Made by a program: the position numbers and the translations under genes
Shown here: positions 1-9,690 of the stretch, in pieces
Layout of the letters: each line of letters begins with the position of its first letter
Position numbering within the stretch: the stretch's first letter is position 1
The notes under the pieces: generated by a model
The model's database searches: none
Told to the model about the DNA's origin: nothing
Seen by the model: the letters and a program-made list of their open reading frames with translations, nothing else
From: Mallotus nudiflorus
Lineage: Eukaryota; Streptophyta; Magnoliopsida; Malpighiales; Euphorbiaceae
Assembly: GCA_947683625.1 (NCBI GenBank)
Contig: CANTUR010000633.1
Location: forward strand, 62,001-126,000
DNA: 64,000 bases
Reading direction: 5' to 3'

Positions 1-29
1 AAAAATATTTAAAAACATGGGATATTACA
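1..29 (-). repeat. Start of the 3' LTR of copy 1 (truncated by window)
   Basis: On the - strand the sequence from 29 downward reads TGTAATATCCCATG, matching the 5' terminus of the LTR at 8220 and of the other family members. The rest of this LTR lies outside the window. Confidence 0.85.
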
Positions 30-42
30 GTCTTCCCCTTAC
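30..42 (-). other. Polypurine tract of copy 1
   Basis: On the - strand this reads GTAAGGGGAAGAC, directly abutting the TGTAATATCC start of the 3' LTR. This is the expected position and composition for the plus-strand priming site. The second copy has the equivalent tract at 24451-24463. Confidence 0.8.
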
Positions 43-125
43 AAGAATACGTCCCCGAATTCCAGAAAATAAGATCAAGAAGGAAAGAGATACGGGTAAG
101 AAGCTCGCATCTCAGCTTCAGTCTC

Positions 126-2840
126 TCACGTATGCTCCTCGACTCTATCGTTACGCCACAGAACCTTAACCATCGGAATCTGCTTCAAACACAACTGTCG
201 GACTTGAAAATCTACGATCGCCACAGGTTCTTCCACAAACGTCAAATCTTCACTCACTTCTACACTATCGGGCTGCAACACGTGTGAAGGGTCTGAGATA
301 TACTTCCTCAGCATCGAGATATGAAATACTGGATGCACCTGTGACATACTCGGAGGCAAATCCAACCGATATGCAATAGTGCCAACTCTCTCAAGAATCT
401 CAAACGATCCAATATATCTCGATGCTAACTTACCTTTCCTACCAAATCTCATCACACCCTTCATCGGAGATACTTTCAGAAAAATAAAATCTCCAACCTG
501 AAACTCCACATCTCTGCGCCTAGGATCCGCATAACTCTTCTGTCTTCTAACTACGGTCTCTAATCTTCGCTTAATCACGACGACTTTCTCTGCAGCATCC
601 TGAACCATCTCAGGTCCAGTCAAAGCTCTCTCACCTATTTCATCCCAACTCAACGGGGATCTACACTTCCTTCCATACAACGCCTCATACGGTGCCATAC
701 CAATACTGCTATAGTAGCTGTTATTATATGCAAACTCAACGAGTGGCAAATGATCATCCCAACTACCTCCCAAATCCAGGACACACATCCTCAACATATC
801 TTCCAGTGTCTGGATCGTCCTCTCAGACTGACCATCTGTCTGAGGATGAAAAGCAGTACTAAAATCCAACCTAGTGCCCATCGCTTCCTGCAACTTCTGC
901 CAAAAATGAGAAGTGAACACTGAACCTCTATCTGACACAATGGACACATGTACTCCATGAAGGCATACGATATGCTTCACGTACAACTTCGCCAATCTAG
1001 CTACAGAATAGGTGGCTTTCACAAGCAAGAAATGTGTAGACTTCATCAACCTGTCTACAATCACCCAGATGGAATCGTATCCATCCTTCGAACGAGGTAA
1101 ACCGACCACAAAATCCATAGCTATCCTTTCCCACTTCCACTCGGGAATAGGAAGAGGCTGAAGCTTCCCAGAAGGCTTCTGATGTTTGGCTTTCACTTGC
1201 TGACACGTCAAGCACTTCACAATATAATCAGCGACATCCTTCTTCAATCCGTCCCACCAGTATAGATCTCTGATACTGTGGTACATCTTAGTAATGCCCG
1301 GATGAACGCTGTAGGCTGTAGAATGTGCTTCTTTTAAAATCTTTTCTCTCAAATTATCTACATCAGGAACACACAATCTACCACTGATCCACAACACACC
1401 ATCATCATCGAGTGTGAAATCAGTGAACTTCCCTGCTCTGACATTCTCTGCAAGCTCTTCTAGAATAGGATCTCGGCTCTGAGCTGCTTTAATCCTATCC
1501 CTCAGTACAGATCGCACTTTAAATTGAGTTAGCAGTCCACCTGATCTACTAATCTTCATCATCAGACCTTGATCCACCAACAGATGCAACTCCTGGATCA
1601 ATCGTCTCCTCTCAACACCAACGTGTGCAAGACTACCTGAGGACTTCCTACTCAAGGCATCTGCTACCACATTAGCTTTACCCGGATGATATAAGATCTC
1701 GCAATCATAATCCTTCAACAATTCTAACCATCTCCTCTGCCTCAGATTCAGATCTCGCTGCTGGAAAATGTACTTAAGGCTCTTGTGATCAGTAAATATC
1801 TCACAAGTCACCCCGTACAAATAATGTCTCCAAATCTTCAAAGCAAAGATCACTGCAGCCATCTCAAGATCATGTGTAGGATAGTTCTGCTCATGCTTCT
1901 TCAACTGCCTCGAAGCATAGGCTATCACTCTTCCATTCTGCATCAACACACAACCAAGGCCAATTCTAGAGGCATCACAATAAACTGTGAATTTATCCAC
2001 ACTATTAGGCAAAGCTAACACTGGCATTGTGGTCAACTTCTCCTTCAACAACTGAAAACTATTCTCACAAGCTTCTAACCACTCGAATCTAACATTCTTC
2101 TGAGTCAAGCGAGTCATAGGGGCTACTATTCTGGAAAAATCTTGCACAAACCGCCTATAATACCCGGTTAAACCCAGAAAACTCTGAATCTCTGTGACAG
2201 AAGTAGGTCTAGGCCACTCAGATACTGCCTCAATCTTCTGTGGATCAACCTGAATACCTTCTTTAGACACCACGTGTCCAAGAAAAGAAACACTCTCCAT
2301 CCAAAAATCACACTTCGAGAATTTAGCATAAAGTTGATGATCTCTCAATGTCTGCAGTACAATCCTCAAATGATATACATGCTCTTCCATACTCCTAGAA
2401 TATACTAGTATATCATCAATGAAGACTACCACAAACTGATCCACATACGGTCTGAATACTCTGTTCATCAGGTCCATAAAAGCTGCTGGTGCATTAGTCA
2501 AACCAAAAGACATCACCAGAAACTCATAATGGCCATATCTAGTGTGGAACGCTGTCTTAGGAATATCAGATTCACTAATCCGCAACTGATGATAACCCGA
2601 CCTCAAGTCAACCTTATAAAAGAACTGTGCACCCTGAAGCTGATCAAACAAATCATCTATCCTCGGGAGAGGATACTTGTTCTTCACTGTTACCTTATTC
2701 AACTCTCTGTAGTCAATGCATAGTCTTAGGGTACCATCCTTCTTCTTCATAAACAAAACTGGTGCACCCCAAGGAGAAACACTAGGTCTGATGAAACCTT
2801 TATCCAATAACTCTTGCAATTGCTCCTTCAACTCTTTCAA
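126..2840 (-). CDS. Retrotransposon RT-RNase H-integrase block, open for 904 residues
   Basis: This is the uninterrupted downstream part of a gypsy polyprotein. The reverse transcriptase spans about residues 16-190 with the catalytic Phe-Ile-Asp-Asp box at 140-143. RNase H spans about 284-396 with candidate acidic residues Asp289, Glu326, Asp351 and Asp394. The integrase has a His/Cys zinc-binding region near 506-546 and a DDE core at Asp576, Asp637 and Glu673, with near-canonical spacing (61 and 36). A chromodomain begins near 868. The frame ends at a TGA (126-128) where copy 2 has a Leu codon and other family members are expected to have Trp. The natural end is the TGA at 75-77, so 17 codons are lost. 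The upstream junction with protease is frameshifted by about one base near 2855, so this block can no longer be made as a Gag-Pol fusion. Confidence 0.9.
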   Translation of the reverse strand: MKELKEQLQELLDKGFIRPSVSPWGAPVLFMKKKDGTLRLCIDYRELNKVTVKNKYPLPRIDDLFDQLQGAQFFYKVDLRSGYHQLRISESDIPKTAFHTRYGHYEFLVMSFGLTNAPAAFMDLMNRVFRPYVDQFVVVFIDDILVYSRSMEEHVYHLRIVLQTLRDHQLYAKFSKCDFWMESVSFLGHVVSKEGIQVDPQKIEAVSEWPRPTSVTEIQSFLGLTGYYRRFVQDFSRIVAPMTRLTQKNVRFEWLEACENSFQLLKEKLTTMPVLALPNSVDKFTVYCDASRIGLGCVLMQNGRVIAYASRQLKKHEQNYPTHDLEMAAVIFALKIWRHYLYGVTCEIFTDHKSLKYIFQQRDLNLRQRRWLELLKDYDCEILYHPGKANVVADALSRKSSGSLAHVGVERRRLIQELHLLVDQGLMMKISRSGGLLTQFKVRSVLRDRIKAAQSRDPILEELAENVRAGKFTDFTLDDDGVLWISGRLCVPDVDNLREKILKEAHSTAYSVHPGITKMYHSIRDLYWWDGLKKDVADYIVKCLTCQQVKAKHQKPSGKLQPLPIPEWKWERIAMDFVVGLPRSKDGYDSIWVIVDRLMKSTHFLLVKATYSVARLAKLYVKHIVCLHGVHVSIVSDRGSVFTSHFWQKLQEAMGTRLDFSTAFHPQTDGQSERTIQTLEDMLRMCVLDLGGSWDDHLPLVEFAYNNSYYSSIGMAPYEALYGRKCRSPLSWDEIGERALTGPEMVQDAAEKVVVIKRRLETVVRRQKSYADPRRRDVEFQVGDFIFLKVSPMKGVMRFGRKGKLASRYIGSFEILERVGTIAYRLDLPPSMSQVHPVFHISMLRKYISDPSHVLQPDSVEVSEDLTFVEEPVAIVDFQVRQLCLKQIPMVKVLWRNDRVEEHT

Positions 2841-2842
2841 CT

Positions 2843-3630
2843 CTACAGGAGCCTACGATAGGGTGGCATAGATATAGGAGTAGTACCTGGAACCACATCT
2901 ATACAGAACTCAATCTCTCTGTGAGGTGGTAAACCTGACAACTCCTCGGGAAAAACATCAGGAAACTCACAAGCAACAGGAACATCTGTGAGTAACAACT
3001 TCTCCACTGAAGTATCCCTGACCAATGCCAAATATCCCTGACATCCCTTCCTCAATAACTTCCTAGCCGTAATAGCAGAAATAAGATTCTGAGGTGCTGA
3101 ACTCCTATCACCAACAAACTTAAACTCTTCTTCATCAGGAATTCTGAAAGTCACCTCTTTATTCCTATAATCTACCACGGCATAGTGCTGAGATAACCAA
3201 TCCATTCCCAAAATAACATCAAACTCCATCACATTCAACAGAATCAAATTAGCGGGTAATTCTCTATCTCCCACGAGAATTGGATAACCAGAAAGAACAA
3301 TATCAGGGTCCATAGAATCGCTCAGAGGAGTGGCAACAGACAAAGGAATAGCCATCCTTGAAGCTTGCCAACAAGATTTAGAAGCAAAAACAGGAGAAAT
3401 AAACGAATGCGTGGCACCCGGATCAAACAAAACCCAAGCATCCAGGTAACAAACAGAAACAATACCTGCCACGACTGCATTAGATGCCTGAGCATCCTGC
3501 TGAGTAAGATGGAAAACTCTGGCCTGACCTTGACCTCCCTGCTGATTGGTAGAAGCCTGGCCAACACCTCTGGCACCTCCTCTAGTACCTCTACTATGAC
3601 TCTGCTGTGGAACAAACTAAGTGGAACTCT
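2843..3630 (-). pseudogene. Retroviral-type aspartic protease region of copy 1
   Basis: This frame (to about 3472) carries the protease active-site region Phe-Asp-Pro-Gly-Ala-Thr-His-Ser-Phe near 3415 and the conserved Val-Ile-Leu-Gly-Met-Asp-Trp-Leu motif near 3200. The usual Asp-Ser/Thr-Gly triad reads Asp-Pro-Gly here and in copy 2, so this was inherited from the source element and is not a recent mutation. The frame ends in a stop at 2843, right after Met-Pro-Pro-Tyr-Arg. Compared with copy 2 (Pro-Pro-Tyr-Arg-Met-Ala-His), about one base is missing, which breaks the join to RT. Confidence 0.82.
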
Positions 3631-4816
3631 GATGCTAAGCTGGTGGTAACTGAAATGGCACGGGTGCAGCACTAGCAATCGACTGCTGTGGGAATAGCGG
3701 AATCTGCGGTTGCTGATACCCGAAATAAGGACACGATCTGGCAAAATGTCCTGTCTGCCCGTATCTGAAGCATGTCAGTGGTGTCAGATAACATAGTCCC
3801 TGATGGACTCTACCACAAGTCTGACAAACATTGGCCGCTGATCCAGAACTATGACCACTGCTGCTGCTCGAAGCACCTGACCCAAATCTGAATGGTCTAC
3901 GCTGACCTCCATGGCCATGTCTACTACTCTGATGCACTCGCTGTTGCTGTCTCTGACTCTGCTGAGTCGGACCTCGCTGCTGACTACTCGATCCAACATG
4001 AAAGCTCGAATACGGAGTAGCCTGCAATCCACTCGACTGAACTCCCAACTGGTAATAATCAGGCATCACTCCCTGCCTAACTAGTCTCAACTCAATCTCC
4101 TTAGCCAACTCAATCACATACTCCAGAGTAAGACCTGCTGTAGGCATACCAGCAAAAGCTGAACCCAAACCAGTAACGTACGTAGTGACTGTAAAATACT
4201 AATTTCGCATCAGATCCTTAGCATATCTACCCAGACGAAGAAACTCTTGGGTATACTCCTCTACAGATCGATCTCCACGAGAAATACTGGTCAATCAAAG
4301 ACGATAGCTCAAACGAAGAGGCTCTGGACAAAATCTCCTCATAAATCGCTCTCAAAACTAAGCCCATGTCATCGTCATCATATAGGGCTGGATCATCTGA
4401 ATAAACCAATCTAGGGCTGGTCCCTCAACAAACAACTCGACGATCATGATCCGTTGGTACTCGGTATGAGCAGTCCGAGTCCTAGTCTCAATCGCATGCA
4501 GAAAATCTAATGGATCGAAAGTACCATCAAACGCAATCTTGCCAACTCTGGCATAGAACAAAGCTGCCTCAGGGTCAGACATACCCTGCTGATAAGCAGG
4601 CTGAATGACTGGAGGAACAAGAACATCAAACTCAGGCTCAACAGGCTCCTCGTCCTATAATTCTCTTTGCCTACGGTGACCTGCCGCTCCTCGAGGTCTA
4701 CCTCTGCCACGACCTCTACGTCTAACTGGCTGTTCAAGAGGTAAAACCCCATCCTGAAAAGACTCATCATCCTAGACCTCAACGACCGGTGGAGCGACAC
4801 GCGCTCGCCTCCTCAT
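3631..4816 (-). pseudogene. Gag pseudogene of copy 1
   Basis: The ATG is at 4816 (Met-Arg-Arg-Arg-Ala-Arg-Val, the same start as copy 2 at 29246). A retrotransposon gag domain follows (Phe-Asp-Pro-Leu-Asp-Phe-Leu, then Pro-Ala-Leu-Asp-Trp-Phe near 4400), then a Ser/Gln-rich linker and one zinc knuckle near 3750-3780. Several in-frame stops interrupt it, for example between residues about 13 and 55 and around 4200-4370. In the zinc knuckle the second Cys is Tyr (Cys-Phe-Arg-Tyr-Gly-Gln), while copy 2 keeps Cys at that site. This fits a G-to-A change from methyl-C decay. The capsid protein cannot be functional. Confidence 0.85.
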
Positions 4817-4998
4817 ATTGAAAAGACAAACGGAAAGATTCAGACAAAACAGATAACGAAGGAATAACGCTAAAAACTACAGCAAAGAATACTTATCAAG
4901 ACATACTCAAACCTAATTCACTGCAGTAGTTCAACAGAAAACACAACTTTGAAAACTAGGGCCACAACTCACGCAACTAAGCCCTGACACAGAACTCC

Positions 4999-5010
4999 GC
5001 TCTGATACCA
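4999..5010 (-). other. Primer-binding site (tRNA-iMet) of copy 1
   Basis: On the - strand this reads TGGTATCAGAGC, the standard complement of the plant initiator tRNA-Met 3' end, four bases after the LTR terminus (GTGACA at 5015). Confidence 0.93.
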
Positions 5011-5014
5011 ACTT

Positions 5015-8000
5015 TGTCACGACCCAAAACAGGGGTCATGATCGGCGCTAGGGAACGAGAATTCTTTCGAATCCGGAACCCGTAGCAAGCCTAAAAATAA
5101 AATAAAACATGCAATGGTAATAACCATATATATAATGCAGCAAAAATAAAAATCATAAATATCCAAAATAATATCCATCTCCTATATATAAATCTTTTAA
5201 TACAAATCCAGTTCAAGTATAATACAATATCTCGCATAAATATAATACATAAAATCCCACAATTAATTTACAACTACTGCAGTGTCTAGATTATAAAAAT
5301 AAGACTAAAGTAAGCAGTTTACACAAGGAAGTCGGGGCGGAAGAAATCCGACGTACAGGCTTGCTACTGAGGTCTGAAGATGTTGACTCTCCTGAAAAAT
5401 TATCAATGGAGGGGAGTCAGACCTCACTGAGTGAATTACTATAATATATATACATACACACTAAATGACAATGCATACAGTCAACAGTATATATCTAATA
5501 TGTATATATACAGGTAAATACACACAAATGCAATAAAATCATTTTATATATATTTTATTGAAAATCATCTTTTATGAAGGATCAAATAGAACCCTATGAT
5601 ATCGAAACCTCAATCAGTGTTAGACAACACTCTAGCCATACAGGCTCACTTAATCTAAATATATCCACTTAATCCATTTAGACAGTAGACTGGCCCCGAG
5701 ACACTAAGTCAACCGAGCTCCAGCAGTATGACTGCCAGTGTGATTGGCCCCGAGACACTTGGTCAACCGAGCTCCAGCAATCATACCTCCAAACCATATC
5801 TCACACATCAATTAAATAATATCCAATCAATATCCACAAATGGTTAGTAATATAGCCTAAATACTATAGGCGTACCGGTACGTACTCGGTCCTAGTGCTG
5901 CCCACTAGGTAGTACGTTCCATTGATATCCTTCATTAACAAATATAAAACATTCATTCACAAATAAATGATGCATGAATTTAGATAAAATAACAACATAA
6001 ACCATATATATACTGGAAATATACCAAAAGTAAACCAAGTATATTTCGAGTATATATACGTCAAATGAATCCAATTAAACCATAAATTAAACTAGAAATA
6101 TATTTAAAAACATTTTAAATATAATTTATTAACAAAACATGCATATAATTTAATATATACAAAAAATAAACCAAAAATATACTTAAATACAAATCACATT
6201 ATCTATGCATTTTAATTAAAATAAAATATATATTTCTAAATCATGCATCCTAAACCATATATATATAGTATAGTAACTCACAAATCAGTGCGCTCCACGA
6301 GACGGGTCCGACGGACCTGGTCCACTAGCCCTCAGTCTCGGCGCAACTAAAAAAGCAATAAATAATAGACATCAGAATAAACCTAACAGAATTCCTAGAA
6401 TTCGATCTAGAGTATTAAATACGGAAACAGAATTAGGGTTCGATCGGATATCACATTTTACGAGAATTCTATCGAAAATCCGGCAGAACCTCCCTTGTAA
6501 AACGGACATCTCTCTACTCAAAAGAGTAGAGCCGACCCTGCAAAGAAACACACTTCGAAAAACGAGCTCAACACTCAACCACAACCCCTCGATCGGACTC
6601 CAAACTACAGTCTACCGACCGGGATCCACAAACACAGAACAATTATAAAAATACCAAAAATACCCTTATAACATTGAAATCCATTTTATAGGTAGAAATT
6701 ACATAATTAACCTTAAAACACAATAAAAACTGATAAAAATTCATTTCATTAGAAAAACCGTATTTTATATATATAATTGAAAATAATTCACGAAAAATAG
6801 TTTTAATTAGTTAAAAATACCAAATAATTGTAGAAATCATTTTTATACCTTAAATAACTATTAAAATTAATTAAATTACATTTTTAGCTAATTTTATGTA
6901 AAATTACCAAAATACCCCTATATATATAAATATAGTATAATTACTTCAAAAATTCACAAAAAATAGTATAATTATCCAAAATTAATTTTCTCAACATATT
7001 TATCAATAATATCAATAATTAAACTCAATTACCCAATTAATTTCAATTAAAAACATAATTAACCCTAATTTCCCAAAATTACATAAACTTCAATAATTCA
7101 AAATAAATACATAGAAATTCATAAAAATTCCAAATAAATTCCTATAATTCATTTCAATAACTATAATTATCATAAAACACAATTTCATAATTTAAATAAT
7201 TAATTTCCGAAAATTAGAAAATAATATTAAAATATTCAAAAATACCCAAAAATCCAAAAAATCTCCAAAAATTCCAAAAAAATTCATACATGTAGATTTA
7301 TCTTCTAGGAACAACATTTGTGAAGGGAGTTTTCATGAATCAATCAATTCGAAGTTCAAAAAAATTGAAAACCCTAATATGGCGGAAATGGAAAATTCAA
7401 AACCTAAGCAAATCAAGACCATTTAAGCTCAAACCAAAGCTAGAATCACACTAGCCGGAGCTCAAGGAGAAGAAAGAGATCAGCGGTGTCAAAAATGGTG
7501 GCCGAAATCGACGTGATCGACGGTAGCTCGACTTTCAGCTTCTCCGGCCAAAAATGGCTTACAGGTGCCGGAAATGGCTGCTGCGGGCGGCAAAAAAGGC
7601 TGGGGAAGGTGGTAGCACACCAGAAGGCACACCAACGGTGAGAAATCGGCACGGCAGGCGTCCGGACGGCGGTGAGGGTGAAGATCGGGGAAGAAGAAGG
7701 CTCGGGGGCAGTTTTGTAATTTTCCAAAATTTGATTTTTTTGATGTATTATGTGTATATATATATACTTTATACTATATAATAAAATAATATTAAATCAC
7801 ACATATTAAATATACACCACACACATAAAATTTAATATTTTAATAATTTATATTAAATAAAAATAATTAAATAACAATAAAACAAATAAATAATTAATAA
7901 AGTATTAGGGTAATACTAAACCCTAATTAAATAAATATACACACACATAGGCTTTATTTAGTAATTTAAAAATACGCATGAGTTCATGCAAGTCCGTAAA

Positions 8001-8220
8001 TCTATTTAAAATAATTAATAATAAATTATTTACGTGAAAATTTCCTCGAAAATGAAAGTCTCGGAAAAATTTACGTAAAGCACTGTAAATAAGACACAAT
8101 AATTAAAATAGGTTTTAAATACATATCAACTCGTAAAAATATTATAGTATATATACAAAAATTATTAACACTGCATATCCCGATACAGTGTAAAAATATT
8201 TAAAAACGCGGGATATTACA
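5015..8220 (-). repeat. 5' LTR of copy 1 (3206 bp)
   Basis: The - strand starts TGTAATATCCCGCG at 8220 and ends GTCGTGACA at 5015. Family landmarks, in element orientation, are: TATA-rich stretch (about 7770-7740); GC-rich leader (about 7715-7450); a motif matching TTCACAAATGTTGTTCC (near 7320); an inverted repeat of 8-bp arms around four A (6512-6531); the palindrome GTACCGGTAC (near 5880); and a duplicated 54-bp block (5691-5727 and 5745-5781). The GC-rich segment gives open frames (7446-7727 and 7554-7781) that I do not regard as genes. The splice-donor-like site after the leader is mutated here. Confidence 0.92.
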
Positions 8221-9177
8221 AAATGTCCATAAAATACCAATATATAATATATTTAAACATTAAAACACTAAATATAATTATTTACACAATAATATTAATA
8301 AAAATTAAAATTTTCAATAATTCAACATAAAATAGTAAAAATTCACTTTTATATATTCAAATAGCTAAATATATATTAAAAGTAATTAAAAATCCATTTA
8401 ATCACCAAAATAGTAAATAATCTATTATTTGAATATAATTTTCAAAAATTAGTATTAATTAGTTAAAAATAGTAAATAGTTTATAAAAAATCATTTTAAA
8501 CCCTATATAATTCTAAAATAATTTATAACACATTATTTAACCATAATTTCTACAAAATTACACAATTAACTCATAAATACAAAATTCACATAATATAAAT
8601 AATATTCTCAAAAATTATATAAATTCATAAAAAATTATTTTAATAATTCTAAAATTATTAACTCAAATTACTAACACTAATTTAACTAAATTTCCATTAA
8701 AAATAATTAATTAACATAATTATCAAAATTTCAATATTTAATATTAAAATAATAAAAAATTACCCAAAATTCAAATTATTTCAAAAAAAATAAAAAAAAA
8801 TATTTTTGAGAAGCTAAAGCTACCACAAACAACATTTGTGAAGCAAGATTCCATGAATCAAACATTATCAAGTTCAAAAAAAATAAAAACACCCTAAAAC
8901 ACATAAACTAAAAATTGAATATATCTAAAAATCGAAGAGATTTGAGGTCAAATAGAGCTCGAAAATGGACTCACCGGATCAAGAGAATTCAAAAGAGACC
9001 AGAATGAAGTCCAACGGTGGCCGAAATCCTCACCGATTTTATTGAAGCTCACATCTAGGCTTCCTCCACTTCCAGCAGTTCCTGGCGTCTTCCTGACAAG
9101 TTGATGGCAACGGACGGTGACTGGAAGTGGCTAAAGGTAGTGGCGTTCGGTGGTGATGGCTGGGGTGACTCCAGCGT
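8221..9177 (-). repeat. Old LTR fragment (left piece), split by later insertions
   Basis: This AT-rich stretch contains the family landmark ACAACATTTGTGAAG (near 8830) and a GC-rich leader-like segment (8990-9177). Its continuation is at 13410-13868, where it ends in TTATTACA. The solo LTR at 9178-13409 was inserted in the middle and Tekay copy 1 at its left side. Its own left terminus is outside the window. It is diverged from the Tekay LTRs, so it belongs to an older subfamily. Confidence 0.65.
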
Positions 9178-9648
9178 TGTCACGACCCAAAACTAAGAGT
9201 TATGACCGGGACTAAGGAATGAAAATTCTTTCGAATCTGGAACCCGTAGCAAACCTTAGAAAATAAAAACGTACAATAAATAAATAAAAAGTACGACTGA
9301 ATTAAAATTTTTTGAATCGATATATAAAAATGGATACTCAATATCCTTTCATAAATAACTTAATGTTCATATAATACTCAAATACAACTTTATGAGTACA
9401 AAGCATCAAATAAAATAATGCTCGTCTGATACAATAACACTACTATTGCACTTTCTAGAATACAAATCAGAGTTCAAAATATACATTTACATAAAATAGT
9501 CGGGACAGAAGAACACCGGTGAAGAGCTCTACTACTAAGGTCTGATGATATAAGATCTCCTAAAAAAAATTAAGCGGGGTCAAACCTTACTGAGTGAATT
9601 ATTATACTATATATACATGCAATATAAATCATAACAATTAGGCACCCG

Positions 9649-9690
<42 letters not shown>

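Larger units (their letters stand above)
1..8220 (-). mobile_element. Tekay/Del-type Ty3-gypsy chromovirus, copy 1 (cut by window edge)
   Basis: An LTR retrotransposon reading right to left. The 5' LTR is at 5015-8220, a tRNA-Met primer-binding site follows at 4999-5010, then gag (4816-3635), protease, RT, RNase H, integrase and a C-terminal chromodomain (to about 75), a polypurine tract (42-30), and the first 29 bases of the 3' LTR before the window starts. The order RT-RNase H-integrase with a chromodomain after the integrase, and the His-Pro-Val-Phe-His-Ile-Ser-Met-Leu motif near the integrase C-terminus, place it in the plant chromovirus Tekay/Del lineage. The element sits inside an older LTR that resumes at 8221. 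The target duplication cannot be checked because the other flank lies outside the window. Confidence 0.92.

Noticed and set aside
997..1215. Extra same-strand frame in the integrase region
   Set aside because: It overlaps the RT-RNase H-integrase block in another frame and shows no independent motif; a shadow.
7446..7781. Open frames on both strands in the LTR leader as genes
   Set aside because: They lie within an LTR, coincide with a GC-rich patch poor in stops, and alternative frames are open too. I kept the shared frame only as a low-interest finding.
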